Positions 23,716-32,470 of a DNA stretch of 39,471 bases are shown here, piece by piece (within the stretch, counting starts at the first letter, position 1; every line of letters begins with the position of its first letter). A program made the translations under genes and the position numbers. Origin of the DNA: Streptomyces kronopolitis (GTDB taxonomy: Bacteria > Actinomycetota > Actinomycetes > Streptomycetales > Streptomycetaceae); contig NZ_BMND01000047.1 of the NCBI RefSeq assembly GCF_014646275.1, positions 1-39,471 on the forward strand, in the 5' to 3' direction. Under the pieces are notes generated by a model. The model did not search any database. It saw only the letters and a list, made by a program, of their open reading frames with translations, and was not told the origin of the DNA.

Positions 23716-24627
23716 ATGACGGAACTGATGGGGCGGGACGGCACCTGGGCGTTCGACGGCGAGGGCATACGGATCGTGCCGGGGCGCGGGCGCGGGGTGC
23801 ACAAACTCCGCGCGGACTTGGGGGAGTTCACGGTGCCGCTGGCCGCCGTGGCCACGATCTCGTACGAGCCGGCCCGCAAGGGCGGCCGGCTGCGACTGCG
23901 GCTGCGGGAGGGCGCGGATCCACTGCTCCAGGTCACCGGCGGCAGCCTGCCGGACGACGCCGACCCGTACCAGATGGCGGTGGACCCCGGACGGGTCGGC
24001 GTCGCCGAGTACTTCGTCGACACCGTGCGGCAGGCCCGGACGCTGGAGCAGGTCCCGGACGGGCCCGCCGACCGCTACCTGCTGCCGGGCCCGCCGGTGC
24101 CACTGACGGCCGCCGGGGTGGACGGCATCGCCGCCTTCGACGGGGAGCGGCTGCGCCTGGAGTGGCGCTGGAACACCAGCGAGACCAAGCGGAAGGACGG
24201 TCCCCGGGACTTCACGCTGTCCGAGCTGGCGGCGGTGGAATGGCGGGCCCCCTCCGGCCTGGAGTCGGGCTTCCTGCGCTTCCGGCCGCGGGGCACCACC
24301 CGGCAGCCGGCACCCGATCAGGACCCCAACTCCCTGGAGCTGTGGGGCTTCAAGAAGGAGAGCGGCACGACCGCGCTGCTGGCGGCCGCGGTCGCGGTGC
24401 GGCTGCCGCACCCGTCGGCCGGTGCGCCGCTCCCTGATCCGGGCAAGGCCCTGGAGGCGGCCCCGGCGGCGCCCGCCACGGCGGCGCCCGCCGTGTCCGA
24501 CGACCACGACACGCTGCTGCGGCGGCTGCGTGAACTGGGCGAGCTGCGCCGCGACGGCGTTCTCACAGAGGAGGAGTTCACCGCGGCGAAGGCGGCGGTC
24601 CTGGCGCGCTTCCACACCGCTGGCTGA
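23716..24627 (+). CDS. DUF4429 protein with C-terminal SHOCT domain
   Basis: This 303-aa soluble protein has two DUF4429 repeats (about 8-105 and 125-225). Each has a GxWxFDGxxIRI/GxIAAFDGERLRLEW opening and a later 'regulated-surface' strand pattern. A Pro/Ala linker (228-255) joins them to a short SHOCT helix pair at 265-300 (LLRRLRELGELRRDGVLTEEEFTAAKAAVLARF). These actinomycete proteins are thought to bind membranes or oligomerise, but their role is not known. The gene is leaderless by its TAGGAT box and is divergent from the MFS exporter gene. Confidence 0.85.
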   Translation: MTELMGRDGTWAFDGEGIRIVPGRGRGVHKLRADLGEFTVPLAAVATISYEPARKGGRLRLRLREGADPLLQVTGGSLPDDADPYQMAVDPGRVGVAEYFVDTVRQARTLEQVPDGPADRYLLPGPPVPLTAAGVDGIAAFDGERLRLEWRWNTSETKRKDGPRDFTLSELAAVEWRAPSGLESGFLRFRPRGTTRQPAPDQDPNSLELWGFKKESGTTALLAAAVAVRLPHPSAGAPLPDPGKALEAAPAAPATAAPAVSDDHDTLLRRLRELGELRRDGVLTEEEFTAAKAAVLARFHTAG

Positions 24628-24667
24628 GGATCCGCGGCGCCGCCCCGTGCGCCGCCGGCCGGCCGTT

Positions 24668-24673
24668 TACGCT
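24668..24673 (+). promoter_or_regulatory. -10 box for leaderless SDR gene
   Basis: TACGCT ends 6 bases before the ATG at 24680. Confidence 0.45.
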
Positions 24674-24679
24674 GCCGCC

Positions 24680-25615
24680 ATGGCACACAACACACCGCGG
24701 GCACGGGCACCGCAGACGACACCGACGGCACGGGCGGGGCAGGTCGGCGGGACGGCCACCTCGGATCGGCCCACCCTGCCCGCCCCTTCCTCCCGCGCCG
24801 GGCAGCACACGCAGACCGAGCCGGTGCCCCGGGACGCCCTGCGGAGCGAGGCGGCACCCCGGAAGATCGCGGTGGTCACCGGCGCCGGCTCCGGCATCGG
24901 ACGGGCGGTCGCCCACGCGCTGTCCGAGGCCGACTGGACGGTGGTGCTGGCCGGGCGGCGCGCCGAGGCCCTGGCGGACACCGCGCGGCTGGTGGGCCTG
25001 ACCGCCCCCGAGAGCCCCGCGATGATGGCGGTGCCGACCGATGTCACCCGCCCCGACCAGGTCGACGCCCTCTTCGAGGCGGTCCTCGAACGGTTCAGCC
25101 GGGTCGATCTGCTCTTCAACAACGCGGGCACCTTCGGCCCGGCGGTGCCGCTCGACGAGCTGACTTACGAGGACTGGCGCACGGTGGTGGACACCAACCT
25201 CACCGGCGCCTTCCTGTGCGCCCGGGCCGCCTTCCGCGCGATGCGGAACCAGGAGCCGCAGGGCGGCCGGATCATCAACAACGGCTCCCTGTCCGCGCAC
25301 ACCCCGCGCCCGGACTCCATCGCGTACACCGCCACCAAGCACGCGGTCACCGGGCTGACCAAGTCGCTCTCCCTGGACGGCCGTCCGTACGGCATCGCCT
25401 GCGGCCAGCTCGACATCGGCAACGCGGCGACCGAGATGACCGGCCGGATGCAGACCGGCATCCCGCAGGCGAACGGCGTGCCGGCGGTCGAGCCGGTGAT
25501 GGACGCGGCGGATGTCGCCCGCACGGTCGTCCACATGGCGGCGCTGCCGCTGGAGGCCAATGTGCAGTTCGCCACCGTGATGGCCACGAACATGCCGTAC
25601 ATCGGCCGGGGTTGA
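24680..25615 (+). CDS. short-chain dehydrogenase/reductase (SDR)
   Basis: This 311-aa Rossmann-fold NAD(P)-dependent oxidoreductase has the cofactor motif TGAGSGIG (67-74), NNAG in LLFNNAGTFGP (147-150), and the catalytic set Ser203/205 in NGSLSAH, Tyr216 and Lys220 in YTATK. The 60 residues before the Rossmann fold are hydrophilic, Thr/Pro/Arg-rich and absent from most SDRs. The first ATG is nevertheless supported by a TACGCT box 6 bases upstream. The substrate cannot be inferred. It lies 52 bases after the DUF4429 gene. Confidence 0.87.
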   Translation: MAHNTPRARAPQTTPTARAGQVGGTATSDRPTLPAPSSRAGQHTQTEPVPRDALRSEAAPRKIAVVTGAGSGIGRAVAHALSEADWTVVLAGRRAEALADTARLVGLTAPESPAMMAVPTDVTRPDQVDALFEAVLERFSRVDLLFNNAGTFGPAVPLDELTYEDWRTVVDTNLTGAFLCARAAFRAMRNQEPQGGRIINNGSLSAHTPRPDSIAYTATKHAVTGLTKSLSLDGRPYGIACGQLDIGNAATEMTGRMQTGIPQANGVPAVEPVMDAADVARTVVHMAALPLEANVQFATVMATNMPYIGRG

Positions 25616-25829
25616 GGCGCTTTTCGGTCAGGTCGGCGGGGGCTGCGGGCGTAGTTGAGCCAGCGCGCCGGCCCGGGCGCCGAATCCGCGTACGACCCCT
25701 GCCCTCCTGCCGCCTGCGGTGGCACCCTTACCCCGGATCCGCACCGCTCGTCTGCCGGGCCGCCCTCGCGCGGCCCGTCCCCCACGGCCGCGCGCAGCTG
25801 CCGCGCGGCCCCCGCAGAAGGAGTTACGC

Positions 25830-26855
25830 GTGAGACGAACCGTACGTGGCACAGCGGCAGTTCACGGCACACCGGCGCCGCACCCCGTGCGCGGAGCCCG
25901 GGCCGCCCTGGGCGCCTTGACGGCCGCCGGTACGCTGCTCGCCCTGCTGCTCCCCGCCGCCCCGGCCGGCGCCGCGGCGCACCCCGCCCACCGCTCCCCC
26001 ACCCCGCAGACCGCCCTCGACGCCTTCTGGACCGCGGACCGGATGCGCGCCGCCGAGCCCCTCGACCTCCCCGCCCCCGCGCGGCGGCCCACCGCCGCGG
26101 TCCGGCACGGCGCCCCGCTCGCGGTGGCGCCCACCCTCCCCGGGCCTTCGAAGGCGTCCGCCCGCCCTGGCGCCCTCCCGCAGGCCGGCGGCCCGTGGAC
26201 CGGCGGCGGCGCGGTCACCAAGACCACCGGCCGGGTGTTCTTCACCTACCAGGGCCGCACGGCCGCCTGCTCCGGTGACGCGGTGACCAGCGGCAACAAG
26301 AGCACGGTGATCACCGCCGGGCACTGCGTGAAGCTCGGCGGCGTCTGGCACACCGACTGGGTCTTCGTCCCCGGCTACCACGACGGCGAGGCCCCGTACG
26401 GCAAGTGGGCGGCCACCAAGACCCTGTCCACCCCGCAGTGGACGGCGAGCGAGGACATCAACTACGACGTCGGCGCCGCGGTCGTGGCCCCGCTCGACGG
26501 CAAGAAGCTGACCGATGTCGTCGGCGGCCAGGGCCTGTCCTTCAACTCCGGCTACACCACGACGATGTACGCCTTCGGCTTCCCCGCGGCCGCCCCGTAC
26601 GACGGCAGCAAGCTCATCTACTGCGGCGGCACGACCTTCAAGGACCCGCTGTTCTCCGGCGACCACGGCCTGGGCTGCAACATGACCGGCGGCTCCAGCG
26701 GCGGCCCCTGGTTCACCTCGTTCGACGAGAAGACCGGCACCGGCCTGCAGTCCTCGGTGAACAGCTTCGGCTACCAGTTCTGGGCCAACACCATGTTCGG
26801 CCCGTACTTCGGCGACGACGCGAAGAACCTCTACACCCAGGCGCAGGCGACCTGA
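25830..26855 (+). CDS. secreted trypsin-like serine peptidase
   Basis: This 341-aa protein has a Sec-type signal peptide of about 48 residues (basic n-region, hydrophobic core, AGAAA cleavage area), then a propeptide-like stretch to about 125. The peptidase domain shows the catalytic triad as H165 in ITAGHC, D213 in INYDVGAA and S290 in TGGSSGGPW. Cys148/C166 and C265/C283 could form disulfides. This is the pattern of secreted Streptomyces trypsin-like peptidases. GTG at 25830 has AAGGAG 7 bases upstream. It is convergent with the S53 peptidase gene, which would make this a two-peptidase locus. Confidence 0.9.
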   Translation: MRRTVRGTAAVHGTPAPHPVRGARAALGALTAAGTLLALLLPAAPAGAAAHPAHRSPTPQTALDAFWTADRMRAAEPLDLPAPARRPTAAVRHGAPLAVAPTLPGPSKASARPGALPQAGGPWTGGGAVTKTTGRVFFTYQGRTAACSGDAVTSGNKSTVITAGHCVKLGGVWHTDWVFVPGYHDGEAPYGKWAATKTLSTPQWTASEDINYDVGAAVVAPLDGKKLTDVVGGQGLSFNSGYTTTMYAFGFPAAAPYDGSKLIYCGGTTFKDPLFSGDHGLGCNMTGGSSGGPWFTSFDEKTGTGLQSSVNSFGYQFWANTMFGPYFGDDAKNLYTQAQAT

Positions 26856-26874
26856 CCCGCGCACCCCGGCGGCT

Positions 26875-26906
26875 CCCGCCCGGCGCCCTTCGGGGAGCCG
26901 GGCGGG
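26875..26906. terminator. bidirectional hairpin terminator
   Basis: A perfect 10-bp stem (CCCGCCCGGC with GCCGGGCGGG) has a 12-base loop, between the convergent trypsin-like and S53 peptidase genes. Confidence 0.7.
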
Positions 26907-26931
26907 ATCGTTCCTTCCGTCGCGGTCCCGC

Positions 26932-28509
26932 TCAGTGCGGCGCCATCTCCCGCAGCGAGGCGAGCAGTTCGGTGCCGTCGGGGACCCCGAGGCCGGTGCA
27001 GGGGTTCCAGCCGGGGGCGGCGCTGAACTCCCCGTTGGTGCCGTCGATGATCTCGCGGAAGCCGCGTGCGGTGCGGCCCGGCCTGGCACCCGCGTACAGC
27101 TGGGGGTGGAGCATGCCCAGCGGGCGGCCGAGCGACTGCGCCAGCCGGCAGGTCAGGGCGGCCCAGAGGGGCGCCACCGCGCTGGTGCCGCCGATCACCG
27201 AGCGGTGGCCGTCCACCAGCACCTGGTAGCCGGTGGCCGGATCGGCGACGCCCGACACGTCCGGTACGCCGCGGCCCGGCGGGCTCCCGTTGTGCGGCAC
27301 CCCGGCGGTGGTCTGCCAGGCCGGCAGGTCGAACGCCTCGCTGACTCCGCCACCGGTGGCGCCGCCCGCCGCGCTGCCGCCCCACACCCGCTCGTGGCGC
27401 ACATGGCCGGTGGCCGGGTCGGCGTCCAGGCGGGTGCCGCCGCAGGCCAGCGCGTGCGGGCTGGAGGCCGGGAAGTCGGTGTGCGGCAGCCCGTCGCCGA
27501 CGCCGTCCCCGCTGCCGTTGTCCCCGGCCGCGGCGCAGACGGTCACCCCGAGCGCCGCGGCGTCGGCGAACGCCTCGTCGATGACCGCGCGGGCCTGATC
27601 GGTCCAGAACGGCTCGGCCGCTCCCCAGCTGATGCTCAGCGCGGCCGGCGTCGGGGTGTCGTGGACGGCCGTGCTCAGCGCGTCGGCGAAGCCCTGGTCG
27701 GTGTTGTGCGCGAAGTACACCTTCTGCTCTGCGCCGGGCGCCAGCGCGCCCGCGACCTCGATGTCCAGCAGTACCTCGCCGTCGGCGCCGTCGGGGGCGC
27801 GGCCCGGCACGTTGCGGGCGCTCCCGATGTCCACCGCGGTCACCCGGGGGGCCGCCGGCAGTCCGAGCGAGGCGAAGTAGGTGTCCAGCTCGGATTCGGC
27901 GAAGCCACCGCCGAGTTCGATGATCGCCAGCGTCTGACCGCTGCCGTCGGTCCCGGGCGGGAAGTGGTACACCTCCGCCAGCTGCGAGGGCTTGTAGGAG
28001 ATCCGGTGCGCCTTCGCCCGGGCCCGCCGCAGATGGGGACGGGCCTGCGGCCGGTCGTCCAGTCCGAGCACCGCGACGACCACGCCCGCCAGTTCGGCGG
28101 GTACCTCCAGCGGGCCCTCGCGGTGGCGGTGCGCGACGAGTTCCCCGCCGGTGGGATCGGGGCTGGCCGCACGGACCAGCCGGGTCCGGAACGCCGCGGC
28201 CAGCTCGTCCGCCGTCCCCGTCACCGTGACCCGCCGGGAGGCGAGATCGACCGCCGTCACCCGCACCCCGAGGCGGCCCAGCACCTCCCGCACCAGCTCG
28301 GCGTCGGCCGGATCCGCCCCGTATCTCCGCGCCAGCTCGGCCTGCGGGATGGTCTCCGGCCCCGTGATCAGCGCAAGCGGCACCTCGGCCCTGCGCCGCA
28401 GCACCACGGTGGCCTCGACGGCCATCGACCCGTCGAGCACCCCCGCCGGCCGCACGCGGGGCGCGACCGAGCGCTCACTACCGGGCACCGGGACAAATCG
28501 CTCGTTCAT
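26932..28509 (-). CDS. S53 family peptidase (kumamolisin/sedolisin-like), unexported
   Basis: This 525-aa protein has a pro-kumamolisin activation domain (about 25-150) followed by the catalytic domain. The catalytic Glu245 and Asp249 are in GEVLLDIEVAG, the oxyanion Asp330 in AAAGDNGS, and Ser443 in GGTSAVAPLWA. The calcium site is recognisable at IIDGTNG and WNPCTGLGVPDG. No signal peptide precedes the activation domain (MNERFVPVPGSERS), so it is probably cytoplasmic or released by a non-classical route. ATG at 28509 has no Shine-Dalgarno, but a GACAAT box lies 6 bases upstream. It is an acid peptidase by family. Confidence 0.9.
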   Translation of the reverse strand: MNERFVPVPGSERSVAPRVRPAGVLDGSMAVEATVVLRRRAEVPLALITGPETIPQAELARRYGADPADAELVREVLGRLGVRVTAVDLASRRVTVTGTADELAAAFRTRLVRAASPDPTGGELVAHRHREGPLEVPAELAGVVVAVLGLDDRPQARPHLRRARAKAHRISYKPSQLAEVYHFPPGTDGSGQTLAIIELGGGFAESELDTYFASLGLPAAPRVTAVDIGSARNVPGRAPDGADGEVLLDIEVAGALAPGAEQKVYFAHNTDQGFADALSTAVHDTPTPAALSISWGAAEPFWTDQARAVIDEAFADAAALGVTVCAAAGDNGSGDGVGDGLPHTDFPASSPHALACGGTRLDADPATGHVRHERVWGGSAAGGATGGGVSEAFDLPAWQTTAGVPHNGSPPGRGVPDVSGVADPATGYQVLVDGHRSVIGGTSAVAPLWAALTCRLAQSLGRPLGMLHPQLYAGARPGRTARGFREIIDGTNGEFSAAPGWNPCTGLGVPDGTELLASLREMAPH

Positions 28510-28515
28510 AGCACA

Positions 28516-28521
28516 ATTGTC
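28516..28521 (-). promoter_or_regulatory. -10 box for leaderless S53 peptidase gene
   Basis: GACAAT ends 6 bases before the ATG at 28509 on the minus strand. Confidence 0.4.
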
Positions 28522-28620
28522 GACCCAGCCGCGCGGGGGGTGCACCCCGAGGAACTGGATCTTGAGGAGCGGCACACGACGGCACACGAGGACGCGGGCC
28601 CCGACGGGCGCGGCGCTCGC

Positions 28621-30036
28621 TCACGGGTGGCGGGTGCTGTTCCGCGGCAGCCTGAGGGCCGCGAGGACGAAGGTGACGCCCAGCGTGACGCTCGCGAAGA
28701 CGAATCCGTGGAGCGTGGCCGAAGCCCTGACGGTTCCCGCGGCGTTGGACGCCGGATCGTTGGCCGCCAGGACGAGCGCGCCGGCCGCGGCGAGCCCGAA
28801 CGCCCCGCCCAACTGCCGCAGGGTCTGCCGCAGGACCGAGGCGTCCGCACGCTCGTCGGCGGACACCGCACTCATCATGTCCGCGCTCAGCGCCGGAATC
28901 GGCATCCCCATCCCCAGCCCGGCGACGATCATCCCGGGCACCTGCCACGCATACCCGCCCCCGGAGAGAGCGGCCGTCCAGCCGGCGGTCCCCAGGGTGG
29001 CGCCCGCCACCCCCCACAGGACGGGCACGCGGACCGACCGGAAGAACTCCAGGAGATACCCGGAGGCGAACGTGCCCACCGCGAGGGCGGAGACGAAGGG
29101 AAGCAGTGACACGCCCGCGCCGAGCACCGTCAGGCCCAGGGTCTGGCGCAGCGAGACGGCTCCGTGCACCAGCACCGGGAACTGCGCGGCCCGGACCAGG
29201 AAGGTGACCGCCACCGCCACGGCATAGGTGGGATTCCGCAGCAGGCCGAAAGCGAGAACGGGACGGTCGGATCTGACGATGACCCGGACCGAGAGGGCCA
29301 GCAGCAGCACACCGAAGGCCAGGGCGGGGACCGTCCGCGCGTCCAGTCCCCAGATCCCGCTCTGGTACAGGGCGGAGACGAGCACGACCAGTGCCACGGT
29401 CATCAGGATCGGCTGGAGGAAGCGGAGCGGCTCCCCCGGAGCCCGCTCGCTCAGCCGGGCCCTGGTGATCGTCCACAGGACCGCTCCCCCTAGGGGAATG
29501 TTGATCAGGAAGATGGAGCGCCACCCGAAGAACTGCGTCAGCGCGCCACCCGCCAGGGGACCCACCACGAACAACGTCTGGGCCAGACCGGCGTACGTGG
29601 CCAGGGCCCGGCCGCGCTCGTGTTCCTCGTAGACATCCGTGATCACCGTCGTGGCGACGGGGAGCATCAGCGCGGCCCCCGCCCCCTGCGCCGCTCGCGC
29701 CGCGAGGACGAGCGGTTCGGCGAGCCCGCCGCCCGGCACCAGCCCGCAGCACCCGGAAGCGAGGGAGAAGAGCACGGCCCCGGACCGGAACACGGGAAGG
29801 AGGCCGAACTTCCGGGCCGCCATGCCGCCGACGGGCACCAGCGACGCCAGCGACAACGCGTAGACGAGCACCACCCGGTGCATGGCGGACGCGGTCAGGC
29901 CCAGACCGTGTGCCATCGGGTCGAGGGCCACCGCCACGACCGTCTCGTCGAGGAGCACCATCCCCCCGGCGCCCCCCATGGCGGCAAGGACACATCGCTT
30001 GCGGAACAGCGAGAGATCCGTACTCGTCAAAACCAC
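28621..30036 (-). CDS. DHA2-family (EmrB/QacA-like) MFS drug exporter
   Basis: This 471-aa protein has about fourteen membrane segments and the DHA2 signature LLDETVVAVALDPMAHGLGL in the first segment. The usual GWRSIFLINIPLGGAV follows segment 6, and RGRALATYAGLAQTLFVVGPLAGG marks motif C. GTG at 30036 has GGAG 7-8 bases upstream. Such pumps expel toxic compounds and are usually controlled by a neighbouring TetR or MarR protein, but none lies beside this gene. The substrate is unknown. Confidence 0.9.
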   Translation of the reverse strand: MVLTSTDLSLFRKRCVLAAMGGAGGMVLLDETVVAVALDPMAHGLGLTASAMHRVVLVYALSLASLVPVGGMAARKFGLLPVFRSGAVLFSLASGCCGLVPGGGLAEPLVLAARAAQGAGAALMLPVATTVITDVYEEHERGRALATYAGLAQTLFVVGPLAGGALTQFFGWRSIFLINIPLGGAVLWTITRARLSERAPGEPLRFLQPILMTVALVVLVSALYQSGIWGLDARTVPALAFGVLLLALSVRVIVRSDRPVLAFGLLRNPTYAVAVAVTFLVRAAQFPVLVHGAVSLRQTLGLTVLGAGVSLLPFVSALAVGTFASGYLLEFFRSVRVPVLWGVAGATLGTAGWTAALSGGGYAWQVPGMIVAGLGMGMPIPALSADMMSAVSADERADASVLRQTLRQLGGAFGLAAAGALVLAANDPASNAAGTVRASATLHGFVFASVTLGVTFVLAALRLPRNSTRHP

Positions 30037-30144
30037 TGCGCGCTCCTGGTGGACCCGTTGCCGTCACCAGCTGACGCCGTCGGCGCCCGGTCCCCGCGCA
30101 CACCCGGACGCACGCGGCTGCGCGGGGAGGAACGCCTGACTCGA

Positions 30145-30150
30145 TAGGGT
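30145..30150 (+). promoter_or_regulatory. -10 box for leaderless hypothetical gene
   Basis: TAGGGT is followed by 6 bases and the ATG at 30157. Confidence 0.5.
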
Positions 30151-30156
30151 CGGCTG

Positions 30157-30501
30157 ATGCACGTAAGCGACGAATACGTACGATATCGGCAGGACGCTCA
30201 GGTTCTGGCGGAGGTGGGGCGGCAGTTGGCCGGGCAGGTGTCACGGTTCCGGGTGACGCTGTCGCGCGAGGCCGCCGAAGCCGCCGTTGCGGCGTGGGAG
30301 CGGGACGAGACGGGTGTCGTCGGCGAGGAGACCGTCGAGGAGTTCGCGCTGCGGGACATGGCGGCCGCGCTTGCCCTGATCGGCGCCGCGGTCACCGAGC
30401 GCGGGATCTGGGAGGACGGCCGGGTCGTGGTGGATCTCGGGGTGGTGCAGCTGGGGGCGGCGCTGCAGGCCGTGGGGCAGGTCCGGCAGCTGGACGGCTG
30501 A
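30157..30501 (+). CDS. small hypothetical protein
   Basis: This 114-aa acidic, helical protein (MHVSDEYVRYRQDAQVLAEV) contains two segments that look like packed helices and no motif I recognise. It is probably a small cytoplasmic protein. The start is supported by a TAGGGT box 6 bases upstream (leaderless). It is divergent from the DHA2 exporter gene and its end overlaps the antisense of the decayed ATPase fragment. Function unknown. Confidence 0.65.
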   Translation: MHVSDEYVRYRQDAQVLAEVGRQLAGQVSRFRVTLSREAAEAAVAAWERDETGVVGEETVEEFALRDMAAALALIGAAVTERGIWEDGRVVVDLGVVQLGAALQAVGQVRQLDG

Positions 30502-31031
30502 GCGGCGGCGGCGCGGCGGTCAGCCGGTGCGGTTCCCGGCGGCCCAGGCGGCCACCGGGGCGCGCCTCGTTGCCGAGCCGGAGCCGCGCGGCCACGGTCT
30601 GGGCGAGCTGGTCCCCGTCCTCCAGCGCGGCCAGCTCCACCAGCCACACCCCGCCTGGGAAGGACCGCCGCACCTCGGCGGCCATCCGCAACGCCAGCCG
30701 GGTCTTCCCGATCCCGCCCGGCCCGGTCAGGGTCACCAGCCGCCCGCGCGACATCAGCGCCCTGGCCCGGGACACCTCCTGCCGACGCCCGATGAGCCGG
30801 TTCACCTCGGCCGGACAGCACGCCCGCCTCCTCCCCAGCACGGGCAACCGCCGCCCCCGGCGGCCGCACGCCGCGAATCCGCCGCCGTCCCGCACCACGA
30901 AGGGGCAGGTGGGGGCCCGCACGTAGGGGCGCTTCAGGTAGTGGTCTGGGTATTTCCCTGGTTCCGTTCCCCGGGCCCGGGGAGTCCCATGGAGGCACGA
31001 CGACATCTGGTACACGGCCGGAGGTGCCGAC
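30502..31031. other. degraded region without an intact gene
   Basis: Apart from the ATPase remnant, I see only low-complexity GC-rich frames. The stretch nearest 31031 includes an open minus-strand frame containing YLKRPYVRAPTCPFVVRDGG that I cannot place. Confidence 0.5.
30554..30826 (-). pseudogene. fragment of an AfsR/LuxR-type NB-ARC/AAA ATPase regulator
   Basis: The minus strand encodes PAEVNRLIGRRQEVSRARAL followed by a Walker A site, LTGPGGIGKTRLALRMA, and FPGGVWLVELAALEDG. This is the start of the ATPase domain in large actinomycete regulators. The frame ends in low-complexity sequence before Walker B, and nothing corresponding to the DNA-binding or TPR parts is nearby. I read it as a decayed remnant. 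Confidence 0.7.
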
Positions 31032-31436
31032 ATGTGTGCTCACCACCGGGGCCCGACCGGGCGGACGGCGATGTACCTGCGCTGCTACCCCTACGACCGC
31101 TGGCAGATGAGCAGCCACCAGGAGGAGCTGCGCGACTACGCCCGCCGCCTCGGCCTGGGCGAGCCGGCCGTCTACCTGGACAACGGCGCTAGTTCGCTCG
31201 GCCCCCGCCCCGCCTTCGAACGACTCCTCCGACACACCGCCGGCGGCGGCTACCAGGTCCTGCTCGTCCCCGGCCCCTTCGTCTTCTCCCTCCACGACAA
31301 CGAGGCCCGCGCCCTGACCGAAGCCATCCGCAGCTTCGGCTGCCGCGTCCTGGAACTCCCCTCCCCCACCAGGCTTCCAGCACTCCCTGCCAACGACCCC
31401 GACCGGGCCGCAGTGCGAGCGCGCCTGCCGGCGTGA
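31032..31436 (+). CDS. small resolvase-like (serine recombinase fold) hypothetical protein
   Basis: This 134-aa protein follows the N-terminal resolvase pattern: YLRCYPYDRWQMSSHQEELR, DYARRLGL, VYLDNGASSLGPRPAFERLLRH, and YQVLLVPGPFVFSL. In active serine recombinases the first strand ends YxRxS, with the nucleophile. Here that serine position reads as Tyr-Pro-Tyr, and there is no DNA-binding domain. It is probably not an active recombinase; relatives are conserved hypothetical proteins in Streptomyces. ATG at 31032 has GGAGG 7 bases upstream. It lies immediately before the rnpB-derived repeat. Confidence 0.6.
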   Translation: MCAHHRGPTGRTAMYLRCYPYDRWQMSSHQEELRDYARRLGLGEPAVYLDNGASSLGPRPAFERLLRHTAGGGYQVLLVPGPFVFSLHDNEARALTEAIRSFGCRVLELPSPTRLPALPANDPDRAAVRARLPA

Positions 31437-31485
31437 CGGGGGGGGCGCGTGAGCGTGCCGAAGAGCCGGCAATTGGGCATCAGGC

Positions 31486-31516
31486 GGCGGACGAGTCGGC
31501 CTGTACGCCGGGTTCT
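31486..31516. repeat. distal copy of 31-bp rnpB 3'-end repeat (putative attachment site)
   Basis: It is identical over 31 bases to 33461-33491, the 3' end of rnpB. Similarity stops at both edges. Only 31 bases of rnpB are present, so this is a repeat and not a second gene. Confidence 0.8.
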
Positions 31517-31580
31517 ATCCGGCTGAAGAGTGGATCAGGCTCTGACCTGCTACAGCCAAGCGCATGGCCACAATGACCCC

Positions 31581-32417
31581 ATGACCGTGAAACAGGCGCA
31601 GGACGCCGCAACCGCCCTACGCAACGCCGCCAAACGTTTCTTAGGACCCCTCTCCGTACTCCTCATCTTCGCCCTGACCTCCTGCTCCTCCCAAAGTCGC
31701 GCCACCAGCCACAGAGAGGTACGCAGACTCGCAGGGAGCACACAGGCCGAAGAGTCCCGGCACAAGGCAGAGAATCGCCTGCGATCCATCGCAGACGCCT
31801 ACGACGAGAAAACCGCCCTCACCCTGGCCCTGGTCACCGTGGACGACATCTGCTCAGGCGGATCAGCGAAACAGTGGTTCTTCCAGACCGGCGACGACCA
31901 GTACAAGATCCGTTGCGCCCTGCGCCTCACCGCCTACTACGGCGCCGATCCCCACCACATCGGGGACGTCCTGGACAGCATCTTCACCGTCGGAGACCAC
32001 TACTCCACCGACGGCGCCCCCGGGGACACCATCCCGTTCAACCACGACTACTACCGCAAGCACCTCATCGACTACTACCGGGGGCACAGCCCGAACCCGA
32101 CGGGCCCCAACACGCCGGAACCAGCCCAGGTGTCCGACTCCTCACAGACCTTGTCATGGGACACCGTACGCAGCAGCCAGAGGAAGCTGGTGCAAGAGCC
32201 CGGCCCTGGCATGAAGAACGATCCGCCGGTCACGCGATGCCTGCGCGAACCGGCGCAGAAGACAGTCGCCGACATACGCAAGCAATACGGAATGGTGTTC
32301 AAGCTGGAATTCTCGTTCACCGACTACTACAAGGTCTCCAAAAAGGGTGAAGTACTTATAAGTTGGAGCGCACGCCGACGGACCCTCCAGGACGGCCTGG
32401 TCCATGAAGTCGCGTGA
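31581..32417 (+). CDS. cassette lipoprotein of unknown function with TTA codon
   Basis: This 278-aa protein has a signal peptide with the lipobox FALTSC (cysteine about 36). The mature part is polar with tyrosine-rich patches (RLTAYYGADPHHIGD, DYYRKHLIDYYRGH) and no recognised domain. Codon 21 is TTA (31641-31643), so translation should need the bldA tRNA and be developmental. Codon use and GC are lower than in neighbours, consistent with horizontal transfer. ATG at 31581 is preferred because it puts a basic region directly before the hydrophobic signal; an upstream ATG at 31530 exists. It is convergent with the other cassette gene. Confidence 0.72.
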   Translation: MTVKQAQDAATALRNAAKRFLGPLSVLLIFALTSCSSQSRATSHREVRRLAGSTQAEESRHKAENRLRSIADAYDEKTALTLALVTVDDICSGGSAKQWFFQTGDDQYKIRCALRLTAYYGADPHHIGDVLDSIFTVGDHYSTDGAPGDTIPFNHDYYRKHLIDYYRGHSPNPTGPNTPEPAQVSDSSQTLSWDTVRSSQRKLVQEPGPGMKNDPPVTRCLREPAQKTVADIRKQYGMVFKLEFSFTDYYKVSKKGEVLISWSARRRTLQDGLVHEVA

Positions 32418-32470
32418 CGAACACAGGAGTCGCGAAGGATATATTGTTCTGCGCAGAATCTTCGTCGGTG

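Noticed and set aside
31486..31516. Second rnpB gene or partial RNA gene at the distal repeat
   Set aside because: Only 31 bases match; no P1 partner or core elements follow.
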